Source of the DNA: Hydra vulgaris
Lineage: Eukaryota; Cnidaria; Hydrozoa; Anthoathecata; Hydridae
Reading direction: 5' to 3'
NCBI RefSeq assembly: GCF_038396675.1
Contig: NC_088934.1
Location: forward strand, 44,228,501 to 44,292,500
Length of the DNA: 64,000 nt
The translations under genes and the position numbers were made by a program. The notes beneath the pieces were generated by a model. It had not been told where the DNA came from and did no database searches. It was given only the letters and a program-made list of their open reading frames with translations. Shown one piece after another: positions 11,673 to 23,130 of the stretch (the stretch's first letter is position 1; the number at the start of each line of letters is the position of its first letter).

Positions 11673-11824
11673 TAACGAAATTTTAAAACTATTTAATAAT
11701 TTTTTTTAACGGAAATAAATGCTAAAAATCAAAATTAAGGAAAGATTGACGCAATATATTTTACTTTTCTTAGTTGGAATAGTTTTTTTCATTGTTTTTT
11801 TGGAATTTTGACTCCTTTTTGTTA

Positions 11825-12470
<646 letters not shown>

Positions 12471-12479
12471 ACGGTGTTA

Positions 12480-13450
12480 GAAGCTTCAGAAACTAATTTG
12501 ACAAATCTCTCAACGCTCTGGGAACGAGAGGGGAGGTCTTGAATATTAGGCTTTTTTTATTTTTAATGAATGTGTAAATATCTTCATCAAAAAACTCTTT
12601 TGTAGTTAGTGGCTCCATTTCGAAATAAGTAAGATCAGTAATATCAATAAGAGATATCCAGCTCGTAGCATTCTAATTTAGTTGAGGGATTTTCTTTTCT
12701 ATTCCATGACTGCTTTTGTTTCTAAAAATAAAAACATCGCTGCTTTCAAAAAACTTGGGAAAAGCAAAAAAAATTAATAACCTTAATTAAAACTTAATAT
12801 TATAAAATAAAGAACAATACATTTTTAAAAAAGCTTTGTATACAGTTGCCTGATAAATTATAAATAGAAAAACTAATTTTAAAAAGTTTACTGTTTCTAG
12901 AGAGTGAGTATTGTCTCAAATCCGAGAGTCCTGATCTGCTCATCATTATTTTTAACCATGGTGTAGAGAAAATTTGCAGGTATCAAACAGAAAGCATTAC
13001 CTTGAATGTTTTTTAACAATTCTTTTTACACCATCAAACTTAATAAGATTCAATTGATTAAAAGTGAAAAACAGAATCTGGGGGAATCTTGCAATTTGGA
13101 AGATTTCTTCATTTGAAACCACGATGGAGCATAAACTTTAACAATATAATGGGTAAGCTTTTTCAGACTTGCGCTTGGAGAAATATCTTGAGTGTATAAA
13201 CAAAGAATTCGTATAGAAATGGTTAACCATCGAGCATGATTCTTTGGACCTATTAAACAATTAGCCCATTTGTCGTCTACTTTACCTAATCCAATACCTT
13301 ATATATACAATATTCGTAAAGAAGTCTTTGATCAGGACTAAAATCTTTTAATATCTCATGTGAAACATATCCTCCAGTGATAGAAGTTTGAATTGCTTCA
13401 AACTCTACGTGAGATTGTCTATGAATTTGCTTCAGATCATCTATTCCCAA
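12480..13450 (-). pseudogene. Unclassified transposase-like gene, reverse-strand copy (C-terminal half)
   Basis: This is a reverse-strand relative of the gene at 17550-18860. The segment 13100-13440 is close to the reverse complement of 18440-18790. It reads 'GPKNHARWLTISIRILCL' and 'DPSWFQMKKSSKLQDS', then 'CLIPANFLYTMVKNNDEQIR' (about 12990-12930), then 'MEPLTTKEFFDEDIYTF' (12620) and 'SQSVERFVKLVSEAS' (about 12490-12530). The last block resembles C-terminal ends of orphan invertebrate proteins that I cannot name. Stops and frameshifts are present. The N-terminal half is absent. A transposase origin is inferred from copy number and a D-, C- and H-containing core in the other copy. Confidence 0.6.
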
Positions 13451-13625
13451 TCGATCCACTAAAATTTTGTGATGAATTAATAAAAATTTATTAATTCATT
13501 GATCTGGAATTTTATGGTAAAAGCATGAAAAAATGCATTAAAGGTCTAATGGCCTTAACTTTATATTCATTAGAAAATGAATTATGAATGTTTCATGCTA
13601 GAAATGAATGCTTGTATCTTATAAG
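13451..13625. other. Short spacer with foldback
   Basis: ATGAATTAATAAA at 13472-13484 pairs with 13487-13499. The DNA is otherwise featureless. Confidence 0.6.
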
Positions 13626-13738
13626 TTGGTTGCCCCACCCCCTTCCCCCTTTGGTTGGTGCCACCCCAAACCCCTCCTGCCCCTCCCCCTCCCCTAACTG
13701 AGTGAGGGGGGGGGATCTAGATTACATATAGACCACTG
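13626..13738. mobile_element. C-rich hAT-like terminal fragment
   Basis: A strongly strand-biased C-rich run (13631-13700) then a nine-G run lead to GACCACTG at 13731-13738, which read from the other strand is CAGTGGTC, a hAT-type end. The hAT copy at 6226-9548 has the same layout of C/G-rich patch next to CAGTGG. No partner end was found. Confidence 0.4.
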
Positions 13739-13836
13739 ATTACCTATAATAAAATAGAATTTAAAGAAATAATGGTTTCATTTTGAAATTACCTATAATA
13801 AAATAGAATTTAAAGAAATAATGGTTTCATTTTGAA
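13739..13836. repeat. Perfect 49-bp tandem duplication
   Basis: The 49-bp unit at 13739-13787 (starting ATTACCTATAATAAAATAGA) is repeated without a change at 13788-13836. Perfect identity in such decayed DNA points to a recent event. Confidence 0.95.
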
Positions 13837-14300
13837 ATTCGATATTTAGATATTAAGTATCTAAATATCTAAATTAATTTAGAGACCTTTAGTTGAACAA
13901 TAATGAAGGCCTCTAAAAAATTACTGCCCCCTTTATTTGTGACCCTGTCAACTATAAAGACCAGATAAAGGAGAGAACAACCAACCATACCTTTCCTTTT
14001 ATTAAGAAATGACTTATAATTAGTTGCACCCTTTACATAGGTCAGTTGACAGATTAGAGGAGCACCGGTTTCTAGTAACACATACAACCGTTGATGATTG
14101 AAAAATATTTATTTTTTTATTTTTTTATTTATTTAATTATTTATTTATTTATTTTATTTATATTATTAAATTTTCCGTTTTTGTTACTATTAAGTTCCGT
14201 AATATAATACAAGATACTCTTATTCTTTCAAAAATAATCCAGTTATAAATATAAAAAAAAATCAAAGACAAAATAATAAGAGATAGTTATACAAAAATAT
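13837..14300. other. AT-rich spacer
   Basis: A small open frame at 13869-14087 on the minus strand has no recognisable domain. 14100-14160 is a TTTA/TTTAT low-complexity stretch. Confidence 0.5.
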
Positions 14301-16260
14301 ATAAAAACGCGGGAAACTTGCAGAAGACCATTAAGTCTTATCATCAAGAACCGTTGTACTAGTTATGTTTTTACAATATTAAATTCCTATAATATTGTTA
14401 AAAGCAAAACTTAATTAACTAAGGTAAATAGTGTTAACACCAAAAACATTCGATGTAAAAAGACAAGAACAAATAAATCAAACAGTCAAAGAAACAACAA
14501 ACAAACAAAAAAAAAACAAAAAAAACAATTAAAAAAAAAAGAAAGCAGTTTAAAAGAAATCATTAATAAGATTTTTATACTTTGAAATACTCTTTTTTAT
14601 TAGTTTTTGAAAGCAGTTTATATTGTTTACAACTTACTTAAATTACTATATTTTGCTAAGATTTTATTCCAGATATGCGGAGCACGATACGTAATTTTAA
14701 ATTATTCTTGTCTAGTTTTGCACAATGGTTCAATTAAGCCTGTTGTGCGTAAAGTATACTTAATGTTAGGTTTTATTTCATAAAGATCATTAAAAATTGA
14801 GGGGCATTGTTGAAATTTACTTTTGTACATGAGACATAAAATTTTATAAACGTTTATCTCGTATAACGTAAAGATGTTCATAATTTCGAACAATGGTTTT
14901 GCATGTTCGTTTTTATTTTTAAAATTTATTATTCTTAAGGCATGTTTTTGTTTTCGATAGAGTGCTTCAAGCTTGCTTTTAGATGTACTACACCACGCAA
15001 TATTCGCGTAATTCAAGTAACTTTGTATAAAACTGAAATAGATTTGTTTTAGATGATGCTTATTAAGTAAATCCCGTGACTGATATAGAACGCCAATACT
15101 TTTTGATATTTTTCTTCCAATATAGGCAATATGTTTATTCCAGGTAATATTTTCGTCTATGAGAACACCAAGAAATTTTGTGACTCTTTCGCGACTAACT
15201 TCTGTGTTTTCGATAACTAGTTTTGGAAAAGAAATAGGAATTTTTTTTTTTTTTTAAAGGGTGGAACAATGAGAACTTTGATTTACTTGAATTAATAGAA
15301 AGTTTATTTGCATTGAACCATAGTGAAATTTTATCTAACTCGTTGTTCATTTGTACAAAGAGTTGAGGTATATCTTTTCCTGAAATAAAAAAGTTACTGT
15401 CGTCAGCAAACATTATTGTTGATATATTTGTCGCTCTCCAGAGATCTTAGGAAAAGTAGAGGCCCAAGAATAGATCCTTGGGGCACTCCACAAGAAATTA
15501 AAGATGAATTTGTTAGTTTTTTATTTCCGTTATATATGGACTGTGTACGTTTACTCACGTATTCTGCAATCCACCTGCAGGGTACGTCTCTTATGCCGTA
15601 CATCATAAGCTTTTTTATCATTATTTTATGATCCACTGCGTCAAAGGCCTTGGAGAGGTCAATAAACACGCCTAAAGTAAATTCTCCGTTTGCAAAAGAG
15701 TTTTTTATTTCATTAATTAAGTGAAGTATTGCATGTTCAGTTGAAGTGCTTTTCTGGAATCCAAACTGTTTTGAATAGAATAAGTCATTATTTTTAAAAA
15801 ATGCATATAACCTATTGAACATGATTCACTCAAAAATCCTAGAAAAAATGGAAAGTATAGATATTGGTCTATAGTTTCCAATATCCGTTTTATCGCCTGA
15901 TTTATATATAGGTTTAACTTTTGCTGATTTAAGTATATCAGGAAAGATACCCTCATTCAGAGAACGTTTACAAATTTTAAATAAAGGCACTTTTAACTCA
16001 TTAAAACAGTCAATGACAATGTTGCTGTTTATACCATCAATTCCAGATGACTTATTACGTTTCAAGCTTTTAAAAGCTGTTTCGTATTCTTTAAAGGTTA
16101 AATTCTCATTTTTAAATTGATTTTTATTGCACTGAAGGTATTCCTTAAATGATTTATTTACATTTGGAATTTTTGCCGCAAGTTTAGGTCCTATATTCAC
16201 AAAAAAATTGTTAAATTCATTTGCTATATTGTTTTCATTGTCAAATAGGGTAATTTAAAA
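14300..16260 (-). mobile_element. L2/CR1-group LINE, 5'-truncated, reverse strand
   Basis: The RT gene runs from about 16255 down to 14580 on the minus strand, followed by a 3' UTR with T/A-rich runs and a small hairpin at 14309-14352 (AAGAC...GTCTT). The 3' UTR hairpin has a counterpart in the LINE tail at 22490-23130. The RT is closest in style to the one at 60817-62400 ('LGVFIDLSKAFD', 'NYANIAWCST'). The 5' part with endonuclease is missing, typical of incomplete reverse transcription. Confidence 0.8.
14580..16255 (-). pseudogene. L2/CR1-group reverse transcriptase, frameshifted
   Basis: Blocks in order on the minus strand: 'NEFNNFFVNIGPKLAAKI' (16230), 'NKSSGIDGINSNIV' (16060), 'VKPIYKSGDKTDIGNYRPIS' (15920), 'QFGFQKSTSTEHAILH' (15760), 'LGVFIDLSKAFDAVDHKI' (15680), 'CGVPQGSILGPLLF' (15490), 'MFADDSNFF' with the catalytic Asp pair (15413), 'NYANIAWCSTSKSKLEAL' (15016) and 'APHIWNKI' (14680). 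Breaks lie near 15826, 15440, 15260 and 15050-15190. A long T run at 15239-15256 marks one break. The active-site residues remain but no intact ORF survives. Confidence 0.85.
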
Positions 16261-16504
16261 ATGCTGGCATTTTCGGTGTGGATTTGACAAGTTTATAATG
16301 TTTGCATTTTCAGATAGTTAGATCTAATGGTCTTATATGCTGTTAATCTTAGATCAAAACAAAGTGTTAGAAAAATTTACAAGTATTTCAAAATGACTGA
16401 AAATTGGACTATTTAGGCGAGTGGATATTTTGCTTTTAGATATATTTAAGTTCTAAACTGTAACAAGCTGCCTATATTTTGCCCATTTATTGCAGACAGT
16501 AGAA
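16261..16504. other. Spacer, no gene seen
   Basis: AT-rich DNA immediately upstream of the repeat at 16505; no motif recognised. Confidence 0.5.
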
Positions 16505-16960
16505 GCTAATCAGAAAACTTAACAGTAAAGACTTGTGGATGAATAGAATAATGCTAAAGTTAGTTTCATTTTGGCATATTTTAGCAATTTTAGGATTTTT
16601 TCTAAAGTTGAGGAGGTCATAATTTTTTTTCTAATTTAACACAATTTAATAAAAACCACTTTTTTAAAGAGAGAATTATCCAGAAAATAGTTCTACAAAA
16701 AATGAGACACTTGTTGACAGTGAGAAAAAAGTTAAACAGCTCTAAAGTAGTCTGTTTTGATCATTTGTAAATCGAGGGGGTCCACTGTGTCACGTTTCTA
16801 AGGGTATAATTTGTGAACCGTTGTACTTGGAAGTCTGAAACTTCAAAACTAACCTATCTACATAATGCACATAACAATATGTAAAAATCAGGAAAATCAG
16901 AGATGGTGACCCACATTGGTTGAAATATAATGATTTGACCCATATGCCATTACAATCCGT
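16505..16960 (+). repeat. Dispersed repeat copy 1 (direct copy at 18860)
   Basis: The segment from TAACAGTAAAGACTTGTGGA (about 16520) to GATTTGACCCATAT (about 16945) is repeated in the same orientation at about 18866-19306 with few differences. It contains the word GAACCGTTGTACTTGGAAGT. The pair flanks the transposase-like pseudogene at 17550-18860. Ends do not look like LTRs (no TG...CA). Confidence 0.9.
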
Positions 16961-17190
16961 TTTGCTATAAAAGATTTCTTTTCATTAGTTAATGAATTCC
17001 AATAAAATTATAACAAATAGAAATCAATAAAAAGTAATAAGGAAACTGACATTTGTTAAAAAGTTGAAGATTTTTATATTTATTTTTAATTCTTTAGTAA
17101 CTCTTTAAGATTTTATTTAAAAATTCTTTATAAAAATAACGTATGCGCAAACTCACATTTTTTTTTGAATTACAAACTTGGTTTACGTCT
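16961..17190. other. Spacer, no gene seen
   Basis: AT-rich; nothing recognised. Confidence 0.5.
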
Positions 17191-17194
17191 GGAA

Positions 17195-17340
17195 CAAGAT
17201 CGGCATGATCGGCTCAGTCGGCTGATTGTAAAACGAACATGGCAAATCATTGGAATATGAACGGCATCACCGGCGCAGTGGTACCTGTCATCAGCCAATG
17301 AATCCCATGTATGGACCAAGCATGGAGAGTTTGCTGGGCT
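17195..17340 (-). mobile_element. End of a CCCAGCAAAC-type element
   Basis: Read on the minus strand the end is CCCAGCAAACTCTCCATGCT, followed by subterminal words TTGGTCCATAC and GATGCCGTTC. On the plus strand, CGGCATGATCGGCTCAGTCGG recurs in variant forms at 17200-17270. The end matches that of 23830-23972 and resembles the ACCCAGTAAACA ends at 33001 and 46052. No partner end was found, so this may be a solo end. Confidence 0.5.
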
Positions 17341-18860
17341 GTCAATCCACGATTGCCTTTTATAAACGATAAATCTATTGAAACAAACACGCTAAAGCAA
17401 ATATCAGACGAAACCTAGATTCTAAACTAGATAAACTTTTTGACATATCTGCTTGTTGCTGTTCATTGGATATTGGTGGAACACATTATTTGCATATTTC
17501 TTAAAGAAGCAAAAGTCCAATAGATGAAAGAGCTTATATACGGGACCAGCGTTTAAAAATTAGACCAAAAGGTTTATTTTAGATGTCTTCGGTAGATACC
17601 TCTGCTTCAAAACAAAAAAACAAGATTAAACAGAAGGAAGGAAATATATAACATCACAAACATATTAATAATGAGCTTTCAAGTTTATTACCAAATCCCC
17701 CAGAATGTATATCTGAAATTATAACATCTCAGGTATTTTTATTTGCGTAGCCTTAATTCGTTTTACTTAAGGAACACGATAAATGGAAACCAAGTAAAAG
17801 AACTCAGGCAGATTATAGTATGGAGCTGGTCTGAGGCGGATGTTCTTCAAATCTCGGCGCAGCTCTTGGGAACGCTTAACTCCATGATATCAAGCATCTA
17901 TTGCAACCGGAAGTTGACATCAATAATATTCTAATGGATAAGTGTAAATTAGACAGAGCTAAGTCAAAAGTAAAAACAATTTCACAGATTCAGAAGAGAA
18001 GACACAACTATTTTGCAAATGTACTTAAAAGAAAATAGTTCTGAGCGAAAAAATTTCATAACAAAATGTGTTGCTGCAGAGCATCATCTTACTTTTACAC
18101 ATGAGGATGGCAAATCTCACGGGATCTACTTGACACACAGAACAATACTCGTTGTTGGTGCTAATGGGGATGTTCTGGCTCTTGAAACATTTAGTGTACT
18201 TGAAGAATATGACAGTCTGGAGAGCATCTATGCAATTCTTTTAGACAATACTGCATCAAACACAGGTTGGAGGAGTGGCTTGGTGGTTAATCTAGAAGAG
18301 TTGATAGGAAGGAAACTTTACACAATAGGTTGTAGCCTTCATCAGAATTAACTCCCACTAAAGCTCTTTTTAAAAAGTTAGATGGAAAAACAACCGGTCC
18401 ACAAAATTTTAGTGGACCGATTGGGAATAGATGCTCTGAAGAAATTCATAGACAATCTCAAGTAGAGTTTGAAACAATTCAAACTTCTATCACTGGAGGA
18501 TATGTTTCACATGAGATATTAAAAGATTTTAGTAATGATCAAAGGCTTTTTTACGAATATTTTATATATAAGGTATTGGATTAGGTAAAGTAGACAACAA
18601 ATGGGCTAATTGTTTAATAGGTCCAAAGAATCATGCTCGATGGTTAACCATTTCTATACGAATTCTTTGTTTATACACTCAAGATATTTCTCCAAGCGCA
18701 AGTCTGAAAAAGCTTACCCATTATATTGTTAAAGTTTATGATCCATCGTGGTTTCAAATGAAGAAATCTTCCAAATTGCAAGATTCCCCTAGATTCTGTT
18801 TTTCACTTTTAATCAATTGAATCTTATTAAGTTTGATGATGTAAAAAGAATTGTTAAAAA
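17341..18860 (+). pseudogene. Unclassified transposase-like gene, forward copy
   Basis: Fragments in order: 'RAYIRDQRLKIRPKGLF' (17530), 'LPNPPECISEIITSQ' (17690), and a long open part from about 18010 with 'FITKCVAAEHHLTFTHEDGK', 'LLDNTASNTGWRSGLV', 'RKLYTIGCSLHQNELPLKAL', 'DGKTTGPQNFSGPIG', 'DNKWANCLIGPKNHARWL' and 'DPSWFQMKKSSKLQDS'. The order Asp...Cys...His ('LLDNT', 'GCSLH') is like the RNase H fold of hAT-type transposases, but I cannot place it in a named family. Frameshifts occur near 17740-17940, 18345 and 18580. A second copy lies inverted at 12480-13450. Confidence 0.6.
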
Positions 18861-19315
18861 AAAACTTAACTGTAAAGACTTGTGGATGAATAGAATAATG
18901 CTACAGTTAGTTTCATTTTGGCATATTTTAGCAATTTTAAGATTTTTTCCAAAGTTGTGGAGGTCATAATTTTTTTCTAATTTAACACAAGTTAATAAAA
19001 ACTAATTTTTTAAAGAGAGAATTATCCAGAAAATATTTCTAGAAAAAATGAGACACTTGTTGAAAGTGAGAAAAAAGTTAAACAGCTGTAAAGTAGTCTG
19101 TTTTGACCATTTGTAAATCGAGGGGGGCCACTGTGTAATGTTTCTAAGGCTATAATTTGTGAACCGTTGTACTTGGAAGTCTGAAACTTCAAATTTAACC
19201 TATCCACATAATGCACATAACAATATGTAAAAATCAGGAAAATCAGAGATAGTGCCCCACAAAGTTTTCTTTAAATTGGTTGAAATATAATGATTTGACC
19301 CATATATATTTGATT
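18861..19315 (+). repeat. Dispersed repeat copy 2
   Basis: Direct copy of 16505-16960. Inside, copy 2 has about 20 extra bases near 19263 (AAGTTTTCTTTAAATTGG) relative to copy 1. Confidence 0.9.
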
Positions 19316-19960
19316 TTATTTTAAAAATAAGTAAATGTTTTTTGAGGTACCAAATCATTTTACTTTATTTATATTATTATTATTATTATATAAATAATAT
19401 AATATATATAACTTATAACAATATATTACATAATATCATAATATTTAATTTTATTTTAAAAGTATTACTTTCAAAATAAAAACTTACTTTAAGTAAGTAA
19501 ATGTTTTTTGAGGATCTCCAATCATTCATACTATATATTATAAAGCATATTTTGTATCCTCAAAAAACATTTACTTACTTTAAAAATAAAATCAAATACT
19601 ATGATATTATGTAATATATTGTCATAAGTTATACTATATTATATAGATTATACTTATCATAGGTTATACTTTTTAATAATGAATATTGTCTTAGGTTATA
19701 ACATTCAGCAAATGTTATATTTCAACGATGTATAACCTATGACTTGTTAATTTTATACTAATAGTATGATTTAGGATCTCAATACTAATAGTATGATAAG
19801 AATCTCAAATCATTTATAATTTATATTATTTATTTTATATTTGTATCATTTATAGTATAAGTAAATGATATACATATAATTATATTTTAGTATTTATGTA
19901 ATTATATATACACATAAATACATAAATATAATTTTTTATTTTTTTTATTATTATTATTCA
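19300..19960. repeat. AT-rich foldback region with repeated word
   Basis: The word AAGTAAATGTTTTTTGAGG occurs near 19331 and 19495, and inverted near 19557. Arms of roughly 80 bp, around 19405-19515 and 19557-19635, are imperfect inverted copies (ACAATATATTACATAATATC on one side, its complement on the other). A 24-bp unit with ATCTCAATACTAATAGTATG repeats at 19775-19800. No coding potential. Confidence 0.75.
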
Positions 19961-21105
19961 GTGATCAAATACAAATACAATAATCTATTTATAATTTGAT
20001 GAAGAGGTGCTACACCAGGCCCCCCTATGCGGACGAACATGGAGATACAGAAGCTACAGACAAAGCAGCAATTGTATCAATAAAGTTACTTTCTTATGTT
20101 GTTTTTGAAAGCGTTGATGGATTGAGCGTTCACTGCTTCTTGCGAAAGCGCATTCCATGGGGCGACAATTCTATTTGAAAAAAAGTTTTACCGCTCCTCG
20201 CAGTTTTTTACCATCTGACGTTCTAGTTTATGGTTATGGCCATTTAGAATATACTTATCTTTACTTTTTGAAATTTTTTGCGGAACGACAAAACTAACAA
20301 GCTCGAGTTTACGAGTGATTTTGAATTGCTCGATAAGATCTGCTCTTTTGCGGCGTTCTTTAAGAGTTGTTAAACCGAGCCGTTGGAGTCGATCTTCATA
20401 GGTCATGTGTTTAATAGTCGATATTGTTTTTGTTGCTCGATGTTGGACTTGCTCGAGAATGGCAATGTCTGATTTTAAATGCGGTGACCAGGCTTGTACA
20501 GCAAACTCAAGATGGGGGCGAATGTAAGTGAGATACAGAGTGCGCCATAAATAAAAACTGCGACTGCGAAATGTTTTTTTGAGTCGCCCTAGCACTCTAT
20601 TTGCTACTGATGCGGCTGACTCTATTTGCGGTCTAACGTTAAGGTCATTCGAGACCATCACACCAAGATCTCTTTCGACTGCGGTTTCTTCGAGAGGACG
20701 ACGGGTGCCGTCGACGTTTGACATTGAGTATTTGTACGTTGACTTGTTACATCCGCGCCCAACATGCATTACTTTGCATTTCTCAACGTTGAAATGCAAG
20801 AGCCAAATATGTGACCATTTCACTGCTCTGTCAACGTCATCTTGGAAAGTGATGTTGTTCGACTCCTTTTTAATTATCCCTATTATTTTGCTGTCGTCGG
20901 CAAACAGTTTTATATGATGAGTAATACTATCCGGCAGGTCGTTTACAAAGATTACGAATAGCAATGGGCCCAACACCGAGCCTTGAGGCACTCCACTAGT
21001 GACTGCTTGCCATTCAGAAGTAATGTCGTTTATAACCACTCGTTGACATCGATTGCTTAGCCAAGCTGCGATCCAGTCAAGAAGAGCGCCTTGAATACCT
21101 TGAAT
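19960..21105 (-). mobile_element. CR1 LINE 3' half, reverse strand
   Basis: 5'-truncated insertion. The coding part starts near 21105 and ends near 19985, then a (TTA)n-like tail at 19935-19962 gives the usual simple-repeat 3' end of CR1. Flanking DNA is AT-rich with no clear target duplication. Confidence 0.85.
19985..21105 (-). pseudogene. CR1 reverse transcriptase C-terminal half, nearly open
   Basis: Longest open part 20188-21039 (283 codons), read upstream to about 21105 as 'LLDWIAAWLSNRCQRVV'. It contains 'SGVPQGSVLGPLLF', 'LFADDSKII' with the catalytic Asp pair, 'DLGVMVSNDLNVRPQI', 'YLTYIRPHLEFAVQAWSP', 'QVQHRATKTI' and 'YEDRLQRLGLTTLKERRKR'. After the stop at 20188 the next frame continues as 'NRIVAPWNALSQEAVNAQS', the CR1 C-terminus. 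The N-terminal RT, the endonuclease and ORF1 are absent. This is the best preserved CR1 piece here and is GC-richer than its surroundings, suggesting a younger insertion. Confidence 0.9.
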
Positions 21106-22485
21106 AATAAAAAAAATATAATATTATTATAATATATATAAATATATATTTATATCATTTACTTATATAAATGGGTAATCTGCAGTTAAGCGGTATAAAA
21201 TAGTTTTATTATTTCGCTTGTTGTGAGACTTACTCAAAGTGGTGACTTTTTAATATAAACATAAGGAATATTTTAATATAATTTTTTTTTGTTTGTTATT
21301 TAATAACCTGTCTGCCCCAACCAAACCCTCAGTCGATGTTGAGGCACTTCCTTGTAGCAGCAGGCTATAAGATAAACAATGTAGCAGCACTCCCTTGTAG
21401 TTAAAACAAATCCTTGGTATAATCAACAGTAAGTAAATTAATAGACAGTTATTTTGTGGTAATTAAGTGGATCACATCTAAATACCTTGTGCCTTAAAAG
21501 TGTAAGCTAAAAATACTTGAAGGTTTTTTTTATTTGTTCTAACTTTTATTTGATATTTTATATATTTTTCTTGTAAAATAATGTTTTTATTGTTACAATT
21601 GTATTAGTCAAGCATTACAGAGTATTGGATTTTATAGTTTGTACTCATTTTTATAGTTTATTTTATATTTTATTCCTCCGTTTACTTCACTTATTTTTAT
21701 TTATTTTAGTTACAATTTTATACTTATTTTACGAGTTTGATCTGACATTCATTTTGCGTGACTGGGTTAAAATCCTATGTAGATTAAACATTTTCTTTTA
21801 ATTATGCTAATAAGTGTAGAATCATAATTGTTCTCATCGTTATTATTATCATTTGTTTAGTTTTTTTAAATATTTTTACATATATAAAAAGCAATGTGAT
21901 TGAATAATGATGTTAGCATATCAATCTAATCAAAAATCATAAAAACTAATTATGTAAAAAGGTAAAATGAAAATAACACAATATTGTGAGTAAATTAGTT
22001 TTTTAATCTATAGATAAGTTATAATATATAAATATATTGCTACTTTTTAATGTAAGTTTAGTGCTTTTATATTTATTTATTATTAGAAATTAGATGCAAA
22101 ACTGTTTAAATGACTTTTAAATCATCTGAAACATCGTCAGAAGAAAAAGATTGCAGTAAAATTGGAGGTCAAGTAGTATCAATGATAATCTTCCTTTATG
22201 CTTTTGCTTTATTCCTTTGCAAGTTAAACGTGTTTAATGTATTGAAATCTTTTATCGAAATACAAAATAATTATAGTTACATTTGTGAAGATAACAATGG
22301 GTTTATAGTTTTAAGACAATTTAAATATGTTTTTATAATTTTACATGTAGTATTTCATTGAGAGTATTTTTTCGAAAACAACACGATTATCTAATGTTAT
22401 CATGGAGTCAATGAGTTCTGATTTATTGGATAAACAATGTAAGGTATTCTTTTTATATTGCATCCCAAGAAATTTCATATATATA
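21106..22485. other. AT-rich spacer, no gene supported
   Basis: GGCACTTCCTTGTAGCAGCA (about 21342) and GCAGCACTCCCTTGTAG (about 21383) form a short imperfect repeat. The 83-codon frame at 22110-22361 has a hydrophobic segment but no known motif and starts in non-coding-like DNA; not called. Confidence 0.5.
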
Positions 22486-22489
22486 GAAA

Positions 22490-23130
22490 TTGATATATAA
22501 AATAAAAGAAAACAACAACAAAAAACTCATCAAGTGTGTATATATATGTTTTGAAAATCGTTTTTCTCATTCTTATATTTTGTTTAAAAACGTTAAAGCA
22601 CTTAACGTTTACGAACACTACGTCTATAATATTTTATGTTTTATGTTTCGTTGTAAAAGTGAACAACCATTGCTCATTTTTAAAGATCTTTTTACCCATA
22701 AAGCTATAAACAAATATACTTTACGAAATAATAATTTAATAATTGAACCCTTTTGTCAAACAAAGTTTAATCAATTTTGCATAAACTATCGAGCACCGTA
22801 TTTATGGAACAAAATCGTTGCTCCAAATTTTGATTTGTCAATTTCGTTTTCTGTTTTTAAAACTAAATTAAAAAACTTTATTCTTTCTACTGACAATATA
22901 TATATAAATATTTTTGAAATGTAAAACTATTTTCTGTTTTTGTTTATTCTACATTGTTAATAATTATTAAATCAATTGTATTTTTATTATATTATATATA
23001 CACGTTTGATATATTTTATATGGTTCTGACGACAAGATCTTTTGGATCTTCTTTCAGATACCAAGTTTATGTATTGTTATATTGTTAACGATTAATAATT
23101 GTAAACTAAAAAAAAAAAAAAATATGCACT
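22490..23130 (+). mobile_element. L2/CR1-group LINE tail (C-terminus and 3' UTR)
   Basis: The 22560-22924 frame reads 'LNVYEHYVYNILCFMFRCKS', 'LIIEPFCQTKFNQF' and 'YRAPYLWNKIVAPN', matching the C-terminal end of the LINEs at 14580 and 60817. The 3' UTR holds GACAAGATCTTTTGGATCTT (about 23030) and then an A-rich tail at 23107-23122. The hairpin AAGATC...GATCTT corresponds to AAGAC...GTCTT in the 14300 copy. Everything upstream of the C-terminus is missing. Confidence 0.8.

Noticed and set aside
16505-19315. LTR retrotransposon bounded by the two 455-bp repeats
   Set aside because: No TG...CA ends, no primer-binding site and no gag-pol coding between them.
22110-22361. Small membrane protein
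   Set aside because: A single hydrophobic stretch in AT-rich DNA is expected by chance; no motif or context support.
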